Notes under the pieces: model-generated | Database searches by the model: none | Seen by the model: only the letters and a program-made list of their open reading frames with translations | Told to the model about the DNA's origin: nothing | NCBI RefSeq assembly: GCF_008017805.1 | Contig: NZ_VRTT01000080.1 | Location: forward strand, 1 to 33,540 | Length of the DNA stretch: 33,540 nt | DNA from: Paenibacillus sp. N3.4 | Lineage (GTDB): Bacteria; Bacillota; Bacilli; Paenibacillales; NBRC-103111 | Direction: 5' to 3' | Translations under genes and position numbers: made by a program | Part shown: positions 22,741 to 30,848 of the stretch, piece after piece | How the letters are laid out: each line of letters starts with the position of its first letter | Position numbering within the stretch: position 1 is the first letter of the stretch

Positions 22741-23943
22741 ATGAGTATTCAATCGTTAGAAGAGAGAATTCCGGTGACGGTATTAAGTGGCTATTTGGGT
22801 GCTGGCAAGACAACACTTTTAAATCATATATTGAACAATCGCGAAGGCTTGAAGGTTGCTGTGATTGTGAACGATTTGAGCGAAGTGAACGTTGACGCGG
22901 ATTTGATTCGCGATGGCGGAGGTCTCAGCCGAACCGAGGAGAAGTTGGTTGAAATGTCGAATGGCTGCATTTGCTGTACGCTGCGTGATGACTTGCTGCA
23001 AGAAATTGAACGCCTGGCCTTAGAGAAACGCTTTGACTACATTTTAATCGAATCTACGGGCGTTGGGGAGCCTCTGCCAGTGGCCCAAACGTTCACCTAT
23101 GTGGATGAAGAGAAGCAAATTGATTTATCCAAGCTCACTCGCCTAGACACGATGGTCACCGTAGTGGACGCCTTTCACTTCTGGCAGGATTATAACACGC
23201 GTGAAAGCTTCAGGGATCGTGGTCAAGACGCTAGCGAGGATGATACGAGGAATGTGGTCAGTCTTCTAACCGAGCAAGTCGAGTTTTGTGATGTTCTCAT
23301 CATTAACAAGTGCGATATGGTAAGTGAAGAGGAACTGGTGAAACTTGAATTTGCGTTGAAAGGGCTGCAGCCGAGGGCCAATATCATTCGCACTTCACAT
23401 GGGAAAGTAGATCCTAAAGCGATCCTCAATACGCATCTATTTAATTTCGAGGAAGCAAGTCAATCTGCTGGCTGGATTCAGGAATTGCAAAAAGAAACAC
23501 ATACGCCGGAGACAGAAGAATATGGGATAGCCTCCTTCGTGTATACGCGTAAGATCCCCTTTCACCCGGATCGTTTTCTCAAATGGATGGCCAAATGGCC
23601 GAAGTCCATCGTTCGTTCCAAAGGGTTAGTCTGGCTGGCAAGTCGGAATCAGATGGCGATTTCATTCAGTCAAGCTGGCGTTTCGCGTCAATTGTCTCCT
23701 GCTGGCTTATGGGTAGCCTCGATGTCGGAAGAAGAGCGTACGATGCATTTTGGCAGCGATTTTCCGAAATCGCTGGATTGGGATGATGTATGGGGAGATC
23801 GGGTTACGAAGCTGGTATTCATCGGCATAGAGATGGACCGTTCAGAGATCATACGAACTTTGGATGAAACGTTATTAACGTCTGAAGAGATGAACAGTAA
23901 TTGGCGAACATTTAAAGATCCACTTCCTGAGTTTTATGGCTAA
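22741..23943 (+). CDS. second ZagA/YciC-like zinc GTPase
   Basis: 400-residue COG0523 GTPase, a close paralogue of the one at 19278: their first 80 residues are nearly the same and both share ETHTPETEEYGI. Walker A GYLGAGKTT, NGCICC, ESTGVGEP and NKCD are present, as is the VTKLVFIGIEMDRSE C-terminus. The two proteins diverge mostly in the C-domain (LWVASMSEEERTMHFG here versus YWVSALPDGEREAVLE), which may set client choice. No Zur-like box is seen in front, so it is probably read from the upstream operon, with the Fur-like gene directly before it. AGAAAGGTG precedes the ATG, and a strong terminator follows. Confidence 0.88.
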   Translation: MSIQSLEERIPVTVLSGYLGAGKTTLLNHILNNREGLKVAVIVNDLSEVNVDADLIRDGGGLSRTEEKLVEMSNGCICCTLRDDLLQEIERLALEKRFDYILIESTGVGEPLPVAQTFTYVDEEKQIDLSKLTRLDTMVTVVDAFHFWQDYNTRESFRDRGQDASEDDTRNVVSLLTEQVEFCDVLIINKCDMVSEEELVKLEFALKGLQPRANIIRTSHGKVDPKAILNTHLFNFEEASQSAGWIQELQKETHTPETEEYGIASFVYTRKIPFHPDRFLKWMAKWPKSIVRSKGLVWLASRNQMAISFSQAGVSRQLSPAGLWVASMSEEERTMHFGSDFPKSLDWDDVWGDRVTKLVFIGIEMDRSEIIRTLDETLLTSEEMNSNWRTFKDPLPEFYG

Positions 23944-23954
23944 TGAACTTCGAA

Positions 23955-24006
23955 AACGGAGCTATTCCTATCATCGTTAGATGATCTGGGAACAGCTCCG
24001 TTTTTT
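23955..24006 (+). terminator. terminator closing the zinc island
   Basis: AACGGAGCTATTCC pairs with GGAACAGCTCCG(TT) with one mismatch, around an inner ATCATC/GATGAT-type stem, and ends in six T residues. It is the first strong terminator after the ZagA-AAA-Fur block. Confidence 0.9.
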
Positions 24007-24044
24007 CATATCCACAAAATGTTGTTTCTAATCTCATTTTGAAT

Positions 24045-24319
24045 ATGATGGCTATACAGCAAAATCATCAGAGACCGATCTATGTGGCGGGAACGATTAA
24101 ACATGTCACGAACACCGAGTTTCTGAAACGGTGTTGGTTGTTTCGGTTCCAAATCAACTGGAAGGGCCAAGAGATCTTCTGCGGCATTCTGAATTACAGG
24201 ATGCGTCCAATCGGTCCTTGGCGCTGAGCGAGCCTATTGTCGTGCTGCAGAACCGGGCAAAGATGTGGAAATTCGGTTTGCTCAATGCCAACGGCGATTA
24301 TATCGTGAGGCTGCCTTAA
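24045..24319 (+). CDS. small hypothetical protein, restored across one-base frameshift
   Basis: Two short overlapping frames join into one protein of about 91 residues if one A is added to the CTGAAACGG sequence at about 24129. The sequence then runs GTIKHVTNTEFLK-TVLVVSVPNQLEGPRDLL and on to KMWKFGLLNANGDYIVRLP. The joined sequence has even composition and a sensible beta-rich ending, which is why I regard it as a real gene. The family is not recognised. No strong ribosome-binding site precedes ATG 24045 or 24048. Its stop (TAA 24317-24319) overlaps the stop of the convergent membrane gene. Confidence 0.5.
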
Positions 24320-24840
24320 TTCCATCCCGGGATGTGTAGAAGCGGGGAGATTAGGTGAGTGCCTAAAAGTAAGAGCAAGCTAATCGCAAGCAGCAGCCAA
24401 CGGAAGGCTGTTTCGCCTATCGATCCTGTGTCGATAGCTAACACTTTGGGAAGAAGACGAATTCTGATGGGTACTGGCCAGAACAGTTGGACACCTCGAT
24501 CATTGAGCAAATCAATAAGAGGATGAGAAGCATAGGCAAGCATGAAGACCCAGAAATATAGATTGGATAAGGGCATTACAAACATGCTTAGCAAAAGCAT
24601 AAAAAGTATGGAGTGAGTAAGCGTGCGATGCTTAACTTTTAGCAGCTGAAGCAGCGCAGATAGTGGGAAGAGGACTTTAGCCATTGTCGACCCGGGTTTG
24701 TCTACGTCAGCTAACGTGCCCGCTAAGCAGCCAAGCAGAAGGGCCCCGGCTGTGTCCAAAGAGAAGAAGCTGACATCTTGATACATGAGTACGATCTCCG
24801 CGGAAATAAATCCGGCAATACTGTGTGTTTTTTGTAGCAC
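24316..24840 (-). CDS. YdjM/DUF457-like membrane-bound metal-dependent hydrolase
   Basis: Membrane protein of about 174 residues with several hydrophobic helices and the conserved polar motifs of the LexA-regulated YdjM family: an early TH (QKTHSIAG), DVDKPGST, KHRTLTHS and HPLIDLLNDRGVQLFWP. These histidines and aspartates are thought to bind a metal. I chose GTG 24840 because the TH motif is then next to the N-terminus, as in relatives. The frame extends to a TTG at 24927 without a ribosome-binding site, so the start is uncertain. The physiological reaction of the family is unclear, with roles suggested in membrane lipid metabolism or the SOS response. It is convergent with the small gene at 24045. 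Confidence 0.75.
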   Translation of the reverse strand: MLQKTHSIAGFISAEIVLMYQDVSFFSLDTAGALLLGCLAGTLADVDKPGSTMAKVLFPLSALLQLLKVKHRTLTHSILFMLLLSMFVMPLSNLYFWVFMLAYASHPLIDLLNDRGVQLFWPVPIRIRLLPKVLAIDTGSIGETAFRWLLLAISLLLLLGTHLISPLLHIPGWN

Positions 24841-25036
24841 GATACAAACGCCTGCCCCTATAAGATTGATGGATAACTGTATACGATTCGAAACGGGATC
24901 GGAAATTGAGGGGGTTATTGCTGGCAAAGCCCATCTTTATCCTATGAAATTGGATCGTCTCTTCCATAATTTTTGTCATTTTCTAAATATGCGATATAAT
25001 TAGTGGAGGGAAACATACGAGGAGGAGCTTGCTGCC

Positions 25037-25309
25037 ATGATGGTTTTTAATGCAATGGAATCGATTGTCATGAATTTATTTGAAGAATTTGAAAAAAACT
25101 ATGAGCGCAAATGTACATGCGATCGTTGTAAAGAGGATATTCTTGCTCTGGTTTTAAACCATATACCTCCGAAATACACCTCCAGTGAAAAAGGACAGCT
25201 ATATGTTAAAAGCTTGTATATGAATCAGCAGATACAATCGGATGTCATGAAAGAACTAATACAAGCTGCTTTAATAGTTGAGCATAATCAGAATCATCGA
25301 GAAGAATGA
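25037..25309 (+). CDS. comFB: ComFB-domain protein
   Basis: 90-residue protein that matches the late-competence ComFB family. It starts with an amphipathic helix (AMESIVMNLFEEFEKNY), followed by the signature CTCDRCKEDILALVLNHIPPKYT (first half about residues 27-37), then EKGQLYVKS. Relatives bind cyclic dinucleotides, and the cysteines may bind a metal. In B. subtilis comFB lies in the comF operon; here it stands alone with its own terminator. GGAGGAG lies nine bases before ATG 25037; a second ATG follows directly. Confidence 0.85.
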   Translation: MMVFNAMESIVMNLFEEFEKNYERKCTCDRCKEDILALVLNHIPPKYTSSEKGQLYVKSLYMNQQIQSDVMKELIQAALIVEHNQNHREE

Positions 25310-25324
25310 TAGAGCACTTACTTC

Positions 25325-25368
25325 AATAGGAAAAGGGGGAGACACGGGGTCTCTCCCTTTTCCTATTT
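25325..25368 (+). terminator. terminator of the comFB gene
   Basis: A long stem, AATAGGAAAAGGG plus GAGAC, pairs with GTCTC plus CCCTTTTCCTATT around a short loop, with a T run at the end. Smaller palindromes (25388-25415, 25469-25497) follow before the convergent gene and may serve its transcript. Confidence 0.85.
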
Positions 25369-25534
25369 GAATGGAGAATCTCCAGGCGTCGAGAAAGTCT
25401 CGGCTGCCTGAGGTTTTCCTGTTTAATGATACGGGGAGATGGTTAGCTTCTGAGCGTTTTATCCAACTCCGAACGTGCTTTTGGCGTCGGGTTCGGTTTT
25501 CAACGTGTTGAGAGCTTCCTGTCTTAATTACTCC

Positions 25535-26896
25535 TTATTTAAAATCACCTAACAAATAATTGTAGAAAGGCTCATCAACCCAGAACTTGTAGGAATCTAC
25601 GGAAAGACTAGGGTTAATTTTCTTGATGCCCTCTATGACTTCGGCAGATTTATTATTTAGAGAAAAGGACTGTGCGTAATAATGCCCTTTGGAGATTTTG
25701 TTATTCGAAATGGTCTTGTAATCCTTCAGCTCTGTTAATGAATAATAGAGAGGTTGCCACCAAGAGGAATAAATAAGTCCTTGTTGATCCTTGCTATCTT
25801 TCTTCGCATATTGGAAAATGACCTTTTGGAATTTATCCTTCTGCTGCGCGTTGTCAAATTCGAATTCGATGTCATATTCCTTCGCATACGCGATGAAATT
25901 ACCGTTGTCGATCTGAACGACTTGGTAATCGTCAGTTTGAGTAGGCTCTCCCCATTCTTTCAAATAAATGAAAGCAGAAGTTTTCGGTTCCAGCTGAACT
26001 TTGGCTTGAATGCCTTCGCTGCGCAAGAGACCAATAAGCTGAAGGGCATGCTTAATATCGGAATGTCCGTAAGTGAGAGATAATTTTTGATCGAAATTAG
26101 CATTGAAACGGGCATCTTTCAGGTTATAGCCTGTGACTAGGTTTTTCTTCAAAGCTTCATCAAACACGGCGCGCAGGTCGCTTGCTGTGATGAGGTCTTC
26201 CGTTTTCCAAGCTTGATTAATTTTAGCGAAAATATCATCTTCATTTGTTGTACCTATGTAATTTTTGTTCAGACCTTGGAATGAAAGGATTTTACCCAAC
26301 AGTTCATTGGCAAAAAGGCTGTCTGCAGGTGCATCTGCTTTGAAATTGGCATACCATTCAGTAGGGATAAGGCCTGTATCAATAGCGGCAGCCAGCTCCT
26401 GCGCGGCTTGGAAACTAAGTTGGTCTGCATTGTAGGAGATATGCAGCTTGGCTAGTGATGATTTAATTTTGTCGGTAGGATATGTATAGGCCAGTTCTTT
26501 CAGTCCGGCCGCTTTCAGGGCAAGAAAAGTAGCTTGCAGTTCGGTAAGGGGAGCATCGCCTTGCAGGGTTCCATTTGTAAGAATACCATTTTCATAAAGA
26601 GCCTGAGCTGCTTTGTAATAAGGGCTGTCTTTTTGTAAATCAGTGAACTTGTTTTCTTGATCTTTGGCCTCATAGTTGAAAATACGGTTAATTGCGTTAA
26701 CGAAAGAACCCTTGGTCAGGGAATTGGACAAGTTAATGTTATATTGGTCCTTCAAGAATTGCTGGTTAGCTAATTCAGATCCTTTTGTTTCAGCAGCAAA
26801 AGCAGCAGGGCTTAACGCAGTAACCGTCAGGCTGGATAATAGAACAGCGGACAAAGCAATCGTACGTACAGACTTTAAGGAATGTAAAACTTTCAT
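25535..26896 (-). CDS. secreted protein with SLH-like N-terminal repeats
   Basis: 453-residue exported protein. The signal peptide has a basic start (MKVLHSLKSVR), a hydrophobic core and a likely cleavage after AAFAA. The region that follows has S-layer-homology-like units: FTDLQKDSPYYKAAQALYENGILTNG and TKGSFVNAINRIF, then less regular copies such as LITASDLRAVFDEAL. The remaining half holds beta-rich segments (AFIYLKEWGEPTQTDDYQVV, GNFIAYAKEYDIEFEF) without a family I can name. It may be attached to cell-wall polymers through the SLH units. ATG 26896 is used because GGAGGTG is 11 bases upstream; the GTG at 26908 overlaps that site. It stands as a single gene, divergent from the nucleoside importer operon. 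Confidence 0.82.
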   Translation of the reverse strand: MKVLHSLKSVRTIALSAVLLSSLTVTALSPAAFAAETKGSELANQQFLKDQYNINLSNSLTKGSFVNAINRIFNYEAKDQENKFTDLQKDSPYYKAAQALYENGILTNGTLQGDAPLTELQATFLALKAAGLKELAYTYPTDKIKSSLAKLHISYNADQLSFQAAQELAAAIDTGLIPTEWYANFKADAPADSLFANELLGKILSFQGLNKNYIGTTNEDDIFAKINQAWKTEDLITASDLRAVFDEALKKNLVTGYNLKDARFNANFDQKLSLTYGHSDIKHALQLIGLLRSEGIQAKVQLEPKTSAFIYLKEWGEPTQTDDYQVVQIDNGNFIAYAKEYDIEFEFDNAQQKDKFQKVIFQYAKKDSKDQQGLIYSSWWQPLYYSLTELKDYKTISNNKISKGHYYAQSFSLNNKSAEVIEGIKKINPSLSVDSYKFWVDEPFYNYLLGDFK

Positions 26897-27062
26897 AGAG
26901 CCAAACACCTCCGAGTAGTTATAAAATCATATAGGAATAGTAAGATTTATTGCAATATATCAATTTCGAGCCGATGTGTCAATTTAATTCGCTGCATTTT
27001 TGTTCATTTTAAACATAGGTAAAATAAATTTGTGAATTCGGTCTAATAGGGAAATATTGCCT

Positions 27063-27091
27063 TTGACTATACCCGAGGTATTTAGTAGGAT
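27063..27091 (+). promoter_or_regulatory. sigma-A promoter of nucleoside importer operon
   Basis: TTGACT (27063-27068), a 17-base spacer and TAGGAT (27086-27091). The expected start near 27098 gives a leader of about 48 bases with no riboswitch. Confidence 0.6.
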
Positions 27092-27145
27092 ATGTGGAGG
27101 AGTTATAGAGTAAACAAATACATAGCTAATAGGGGAGAAATTCAG

Positions 27146-28198
27146 ATGAAAAAAGCTTTAATTTCTATTTTTGCGGTTACCGTGTTGATGACAGGTTGCG
27201 CTACGGCTAAGACGGATACAGCATCTTCAAACCCACCAGCGGGTTCACCGACAGTCGAAGCTTCTAAGGCGCCAACGGCGAAATCCGATAAAAAAGTAAT
27301 TCTCATTACACCCGAAAAAATCGGTGTGAATCCATTCTTTGCCCAAGAGGATGAAGGCGTTAAGAAGGCTGGCAAAGAGTTTGGTGTCGTTGTAAAAACA
27401 GTTGAGTCCACAGACGCTAGTGCTATTGAACAAAATTTACGTGCGGCTGTTGCAGATAACTATGATCTTATTATAACAAGTTCGTTTGAATCTGAAGATG
27501 CGCTTAAGAAAGTTGCTGCTGAAAATCCGAAGAAATCTTTTGCGATTATCGATACCGTTGTTGATTTGCCGAATGTGCGCAGTGTCGTGTTCCGTGAGCA
27601 TGAAGCTTCCTATCTGTTAGGCGCTGCTGCCGGTCTGGCAACAAAGAAAAACATCGTAGGTATGGTTGCAGCAGTTGATATCCCGTTAATCAAGAAATAC
27701 ACGGTTGGTTTCCAAGAAGGTCTCAAAGCGACGAACCCGAATGCGAAATTCATCGTTAACTACGTTGGAAGCTTCACAGATCCTGCGAAAGCGAAAGAAC
27801 TTGCTTTAACCCAATTTGCTCAAGGAGCAGACTTTATTGCGGGAGCATCTGCTGTAGGTGATCTGGGCGTGTTCGAGGCGGCAAAGGAAAAGGGCTTCTT
27901 TACATCAGGACAAGATATTGATCGCACAGTTACAGATCCCGAGCATATCGTGCTTTCTCAATTGAAAGGAACGGACGCTGTCGCCTATCAAACGGTGAAA
28001 GATTTTGTGAATGGCACATTTAAATTCGGTTCTGTCGATTATGGCTTGAAAGAAGACGGTGTAGGTGTTACGTTCGTAACGAAAGAAAGCAAATCCACAT
28101 TGAGTCCATTTATCGGACAAGATGTTATAACGAAAGTAAAAGCTATACGCGATGATATCGTATCTGGTAAAGTAAAGGTAGAGAATCCAGTTAAATAA
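27146..28198 (+). CDS. nupN: BMP-family nucleoside-binding lipoprotein
   Basis: 350-residue lipoprotein of the basic membrane protein (BMP/Med/PnrA) family. The signal peptide ends in the lipobox LMTGC (Cys about residue 16), then a Ser/Pro/Ala-rich linker, then the periplasmic-binding fold: KVILITPEKIGVNPFFAQ, ANYD-type segments, and REHEASYLLGAAAGL, the family hallmark. Relatives bind purine nucleosides; B. subtilis YufN (NupN) serves guanosine uptake. ATG 27146 is chosen because AGGGGAG lies just upstream and the signal peptide then starts with MKKA. The ATPase and two permeases follow on the same strand, and a nucleoside phosphorylase ends the operon, which supports the assignment. Confidence 0.9.
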   Translation: MKKALISIFAVTVLMTGCATAKTDTASSNPPAGSPTVEASKAPTAKSDKKVILITPEKIGVNPFFAQEDEGVKKAGKEFGVVVKTVESTDASAIEQNLRAAVADNYDLIITSSFESEDALKKVAAENPKKSFAIIDTVVDLPNVRSVVFREHEASYLLGAAAGLATKKNIVGMVAAVDIPLIKKYTVGFQEGLKATNPNAKFIVNYVGSFTDPAKAKELALTQFAQGADFIAGASAVGDLGVFEAAKEKGFFTSGQDIDRTVTDPEHIVLSQLKGTDAVAYQTVKDFVNGTFKFGSVDYGLKEDGVGVTFVTKESKSTLSPFIGQDVITKVKAIRDDIVSGKVKVENPVK

Positions 28199-28227
28199 TA
28201 AGTACGATAATCGCATATTGTGACCCT

Positions 28228-28258
28228 GGAACTGTTTACGGAGACGTAAGCAGTTTCC
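28228..28258 (+). promoter_or_regulatory. intergenic stem-loop after the binding-protein gene
   Basis: GGAACTGTTTACG pairs with CGTAAGCAGTTTCC around a GAGA loop, with one bulge and one G-U pair. There is no T tail, so it looks like a stabilising or partial-termination hairpin that raises the binding-protein level over that of the transporter. Confidence 0.6.
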
Positions 28259-28288
28259 TCATGTCTAGGTAGAGGAGCGAAAACCGTT

Positions 28289-29788
28289 ATGCTGCTTCAA
28301 ATGCGTCAAATTACGAAAACATATGGCAATTTAACAGCGAACTCAAACGTTGATTTTACGCTGCGTCAAGGTGAGATTCATGCATTAGTCGGAGAAAATG
28401 GGGCCGGTAAAACAACACTTATGCGCATCTTGTACGGTATGGAGCAGCCAACGGCTGGCAGCATCCGTTTGCATGATCAAGAAGTTGTATTCGCGAATCC
28501 TACGGATGCGATTCGGAATCGCATTGGTATGGTCCATCAACATTTCATGCTGTTTCCTTCTTTTACTGTGGCTGAAAATATTGTGATTGGCAATGAGCCA
28601 AGAGCCGGTGTGAAGTTCGATCGCAATAAAGCAGCTCTTCAAGTTCAAGAGTTGTGTGCCAAATATCGATTACCGATCGATCCTCATCGTAAAGTAGCAG
28701 ATTGTCCACTTGGTCTGCAGCAGCGCGTAGAGATCTTAAAAGTATTGTATCAAGGCGCAGATATTATTATCCTGGACGAGCCTACCGGAGTTCTGACACC
28801 GCTGGAAGCTAGGGAACTGTTGGTCATCATGAAGAGCTTGGCGAGCCAAGGAAAAAGCTTCATTATCATTACACATAAGCTTCATGAAGTCATGGAAGTT
28901 GCGGATCGCGTTACGGTTCTGCGAGACGGACGAATCACAGGCACGCTGAATGCAGCTGAAACGAACGTTGAAGAGCTATCGAAGCTAATGGTTGGGCGAG
29001 AACTGGCGCAGTCCACCAAAACCATGGCTTCTTTGGGTGAAACCATTTTGGAAGTCAAAGAGATATCGATTCAAGGGGATAAAGGTAAGCCGCTATTGGA
29101 CCGTGTCAGTCTCCAAGTGATGGCAGGTGAAATCGTAGGAATTGCCGGGATTTCCGGAAATGGACAATCCGAACTTATTCAAAGTATTACCGGACTGCAA
29201 CGAATTGATCAAGGACAGATTCGATTAAACGGCAAAGACATCACAGGTCGTACGGTAAGGGAAATCAGAAAGGGTGGGCTCTCCCATATTCCTGAAGACC
29301 GATACCAATGGGGAGCTGCCAAAGAAGGTACCGTGCTTGATAACGGAACCATGGGACACCAAGAAACGCATTGCCGTTTTGGCTTTCTGCAAGGTAAAGC
29401 ACTGCGAAAGATGGTGGATGGGTTTATCCAACAGTTCCAGATCAAGGCCGGTTCCCAGGATACGCAGGTGAAATTTCTTTCAGGCGGAAATCTTCAGAAG
29501 CTAATTGTCGCCAGAGAAATTGCTCAGAATCAACCGCTCCTGATTGCTGCTGAACCTACACGCGGTGTGGACATCGGTGCAATGGAACTTATCCATGATC
29601 AATTACTAAAAAAACGCGATGAGCAAGGCGCCATTTTGCTTGTATCCTCCGAGTTAACAGAAATTTTGAAGCTATCAGATCGTATTCTTGTGATGTACGA
29701 AGGAAAAATAGCCGGTGAATTATCGGCCAAGGACGCAACAGAAGAGCAAATTAGTTTATGGATGGCAGGAGGGGATTCCCATGCTTAA
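28289..29788 (+). CDS. nupO: nucleoside ABC transporter ATP-binding protein (two domains)
   Basis: 499-residue ATPase with two nucleotide-binding domains of the RbsA/YufO type. Domain 1 has Walker A GENGAGKT (about residues 35-42), Q-loop MVHQHF, signature LGLQQR and Walker B IIILDEPTG. Domain 2 has a degenerate Walker A GISGNGQSE (about 289-297), LSGGNLQKLIVARE and LLIAAEPTRGVD, as usual for this class. The segment between IPEDRYQWGAAKEG and FLQGKALRKM is compressed relative to what I remember of relatives. GAGGAG precedes the ATG. The gene overlaps the first permease by eight bases. Confidence 0.92.
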   Translation: MLLQMRQITKTYGNLTANSNVDFTLRQGEIHALVGENGAGKTTLMRILYGMEQPTAGSIRLHDQEVVFANPTDAIRNRIGMVHQHFMLFPSFTVAENIVIGNEPRAGVKFDRNKAALQVQELCAKYRLPIDPHRKVADCPLGLQQRVEILKVLYQGADIIILDEPTGVLTPLEARELLVIMKSLASQGKSFIIITHKLHEVMEVADRVTVLRDGRITGTLNAAETNVEELSKLMVGRELAQSTKTMASLGETILEVKEISIQGDKGKPLLDRVSLQVMAGEIVGIAGISGNGQSELIQSITGLQRIDQGQIRLNGKDITGRTVREIRKGGLSHIPEDRYQWGAAKEGTVLDNGTMGHQETHCRFGFLQGKALRKMVDGFIQQFQIKAGSQDTQVKFLSGGNLQKLIVAREIAQNQPLLIAAEPTRGVDIGAMELIHDQLLKKRDEQGAILLVSSELTEILKLSDRILVMYEGKIAGELSAKDATEEQISLWMAGGDSHA

Positions 29789-30848
29789 AGGGAAATGGCA
29801 ACTAAGCACATGGATTCAACCGCTGCTGGCTATAGCCATTGGATTACTGGGCGGCGCTATAGCGATCGCCTTAATCGGGGGTTCCATATCTGATACGTAT
29901 GCGCAAATGTGGAAAGGCGCTTTCGGTAATTTTTATTTCTTCACAAACACGTTGACGAGAGCCACACCGCTTATTTTGGTTGGGCTAGGCGTTTCGATTG
30001 CTTTTAGGTCCGGCTTTTTTAATATGGGTTCGGAAGGTCAAATGATTCTGGGCGCATTATCAAGCGCACTTATTGCTCTTTATTTGCCGGGACCTGCGAT
30101 TTTAAAGCTAGTGATGGCGATTATCGGCGGTATCGTTGCCGGAGGTGTCTGGTCGGCTTTTGCTGGCTGGCTGGATGTACGGTTTCGGATGAATTTGATT
30201 ATTACGACGCTGCTGCTTAATTATATTGCCGCTTTATTCGCTGGTTATTTAGTCGCTTATCCGCTTAAGGATAAGACAGGCTCTGCCGCGCTTGCTCAAA
30301 CGATGATGGTTGATAAAAGTGTGTGGCTGCCGAAGCTTTTCCAAGGAATGAGTATCCACGCGGGCTTTATTATTGCGATTGGCTTGGCGGTGCTTCTCTA
30401 TGTATTTATTAAATACACGGTTGCAGGGTATGAAATCCGCATGCTGGGTCACAACCCCTTATTCGCCGGTTATGGCGGCGTAAATAGAGGGAAAGTGATG
30501 CTGGCGAGCATGTTTGCCAGTGGCGGCTTTGCGGGATTGGCCGGAGCCGTTGAAGTTCTGGGGATGCAGTATCGTTATACGGACGGCATGATATCCAATC
30601 CAGGTTTTGCCTGGTCAGGTATTATGGCTACGCTACTTTCCGGAGCTCACCCGTTAGGCACAGCCTTAGCAGCTATTCTTCTCGCAGCACTGCAAACCGG
30701 TGGTATGGGGGTTGAACGAAACACGAGTATTCCATTAGAGATTTCCAGTGTCATTCAGTCCCTGCTGATCTTGTTCGTAACCGCGAAGTTCAGCTATACC
30801 ATTTGGAAACGCAGGAAAGGGGGGAAAGCCGATGCAGCATCTTCTTGA
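29781..30848 (+). CDS. nupP: nucleoside ABC transporter permease (first)
   Basis: 355-residue membrane protein of the BPD_transp_2 family with about nine hydrophobic segments. Typical parts are TRATPLILVGLGVSIAFRSG, FNMGSEGQMILGAL and LNYIAALFAGYL, and late GGFAGLAGAVEVLGMQYRYT. The start at ATG 29781 follows GGAGGGG and lies inside the end of the ATPase gene. It overlaps the next permease gene by 17 bases. With its partner it would form the channel for nucleosides delivered by the BMP lipoprotein. Confidence 0.9.
   Translation: MLKGKWQLSTWIQPLLAIAIGLLGGAIAIALIGGSISDTYAQMWKGAFGNFYFFTNTLTRATPLILVGLGVSIAFRSGFFNMGSEGQMILGALSSALIALYLPGPAILKLVMAIIGGIVAGGVWSAFAGWLDVRFRMNLIITTLLLNYIAALFAGYLVAYPLKDKTGSAALAQTMMVDKSVWLPKLFQGMSIHAGFIIAIGLAVLLYVFIKYTVAGYEIRMLGHNPLFAGYGGVNRGKVMLASMFASGGFAGLAGAVEVLGMQYRYTDGMISNPGFAWSGIMATLLSGAHPLGTALAAILLAALQTGGMGVERNTSIPLEISSVIQSLLILFVTAKFSYTIWKRRKGGKADAASS

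Noticed and set aside
26897..27145. Purine riboswitch in front of the nucleoside importer
   Set aside because: The leader from the predicted start is only about 48 bases and has none of the conserved purine-aptamer sequence.
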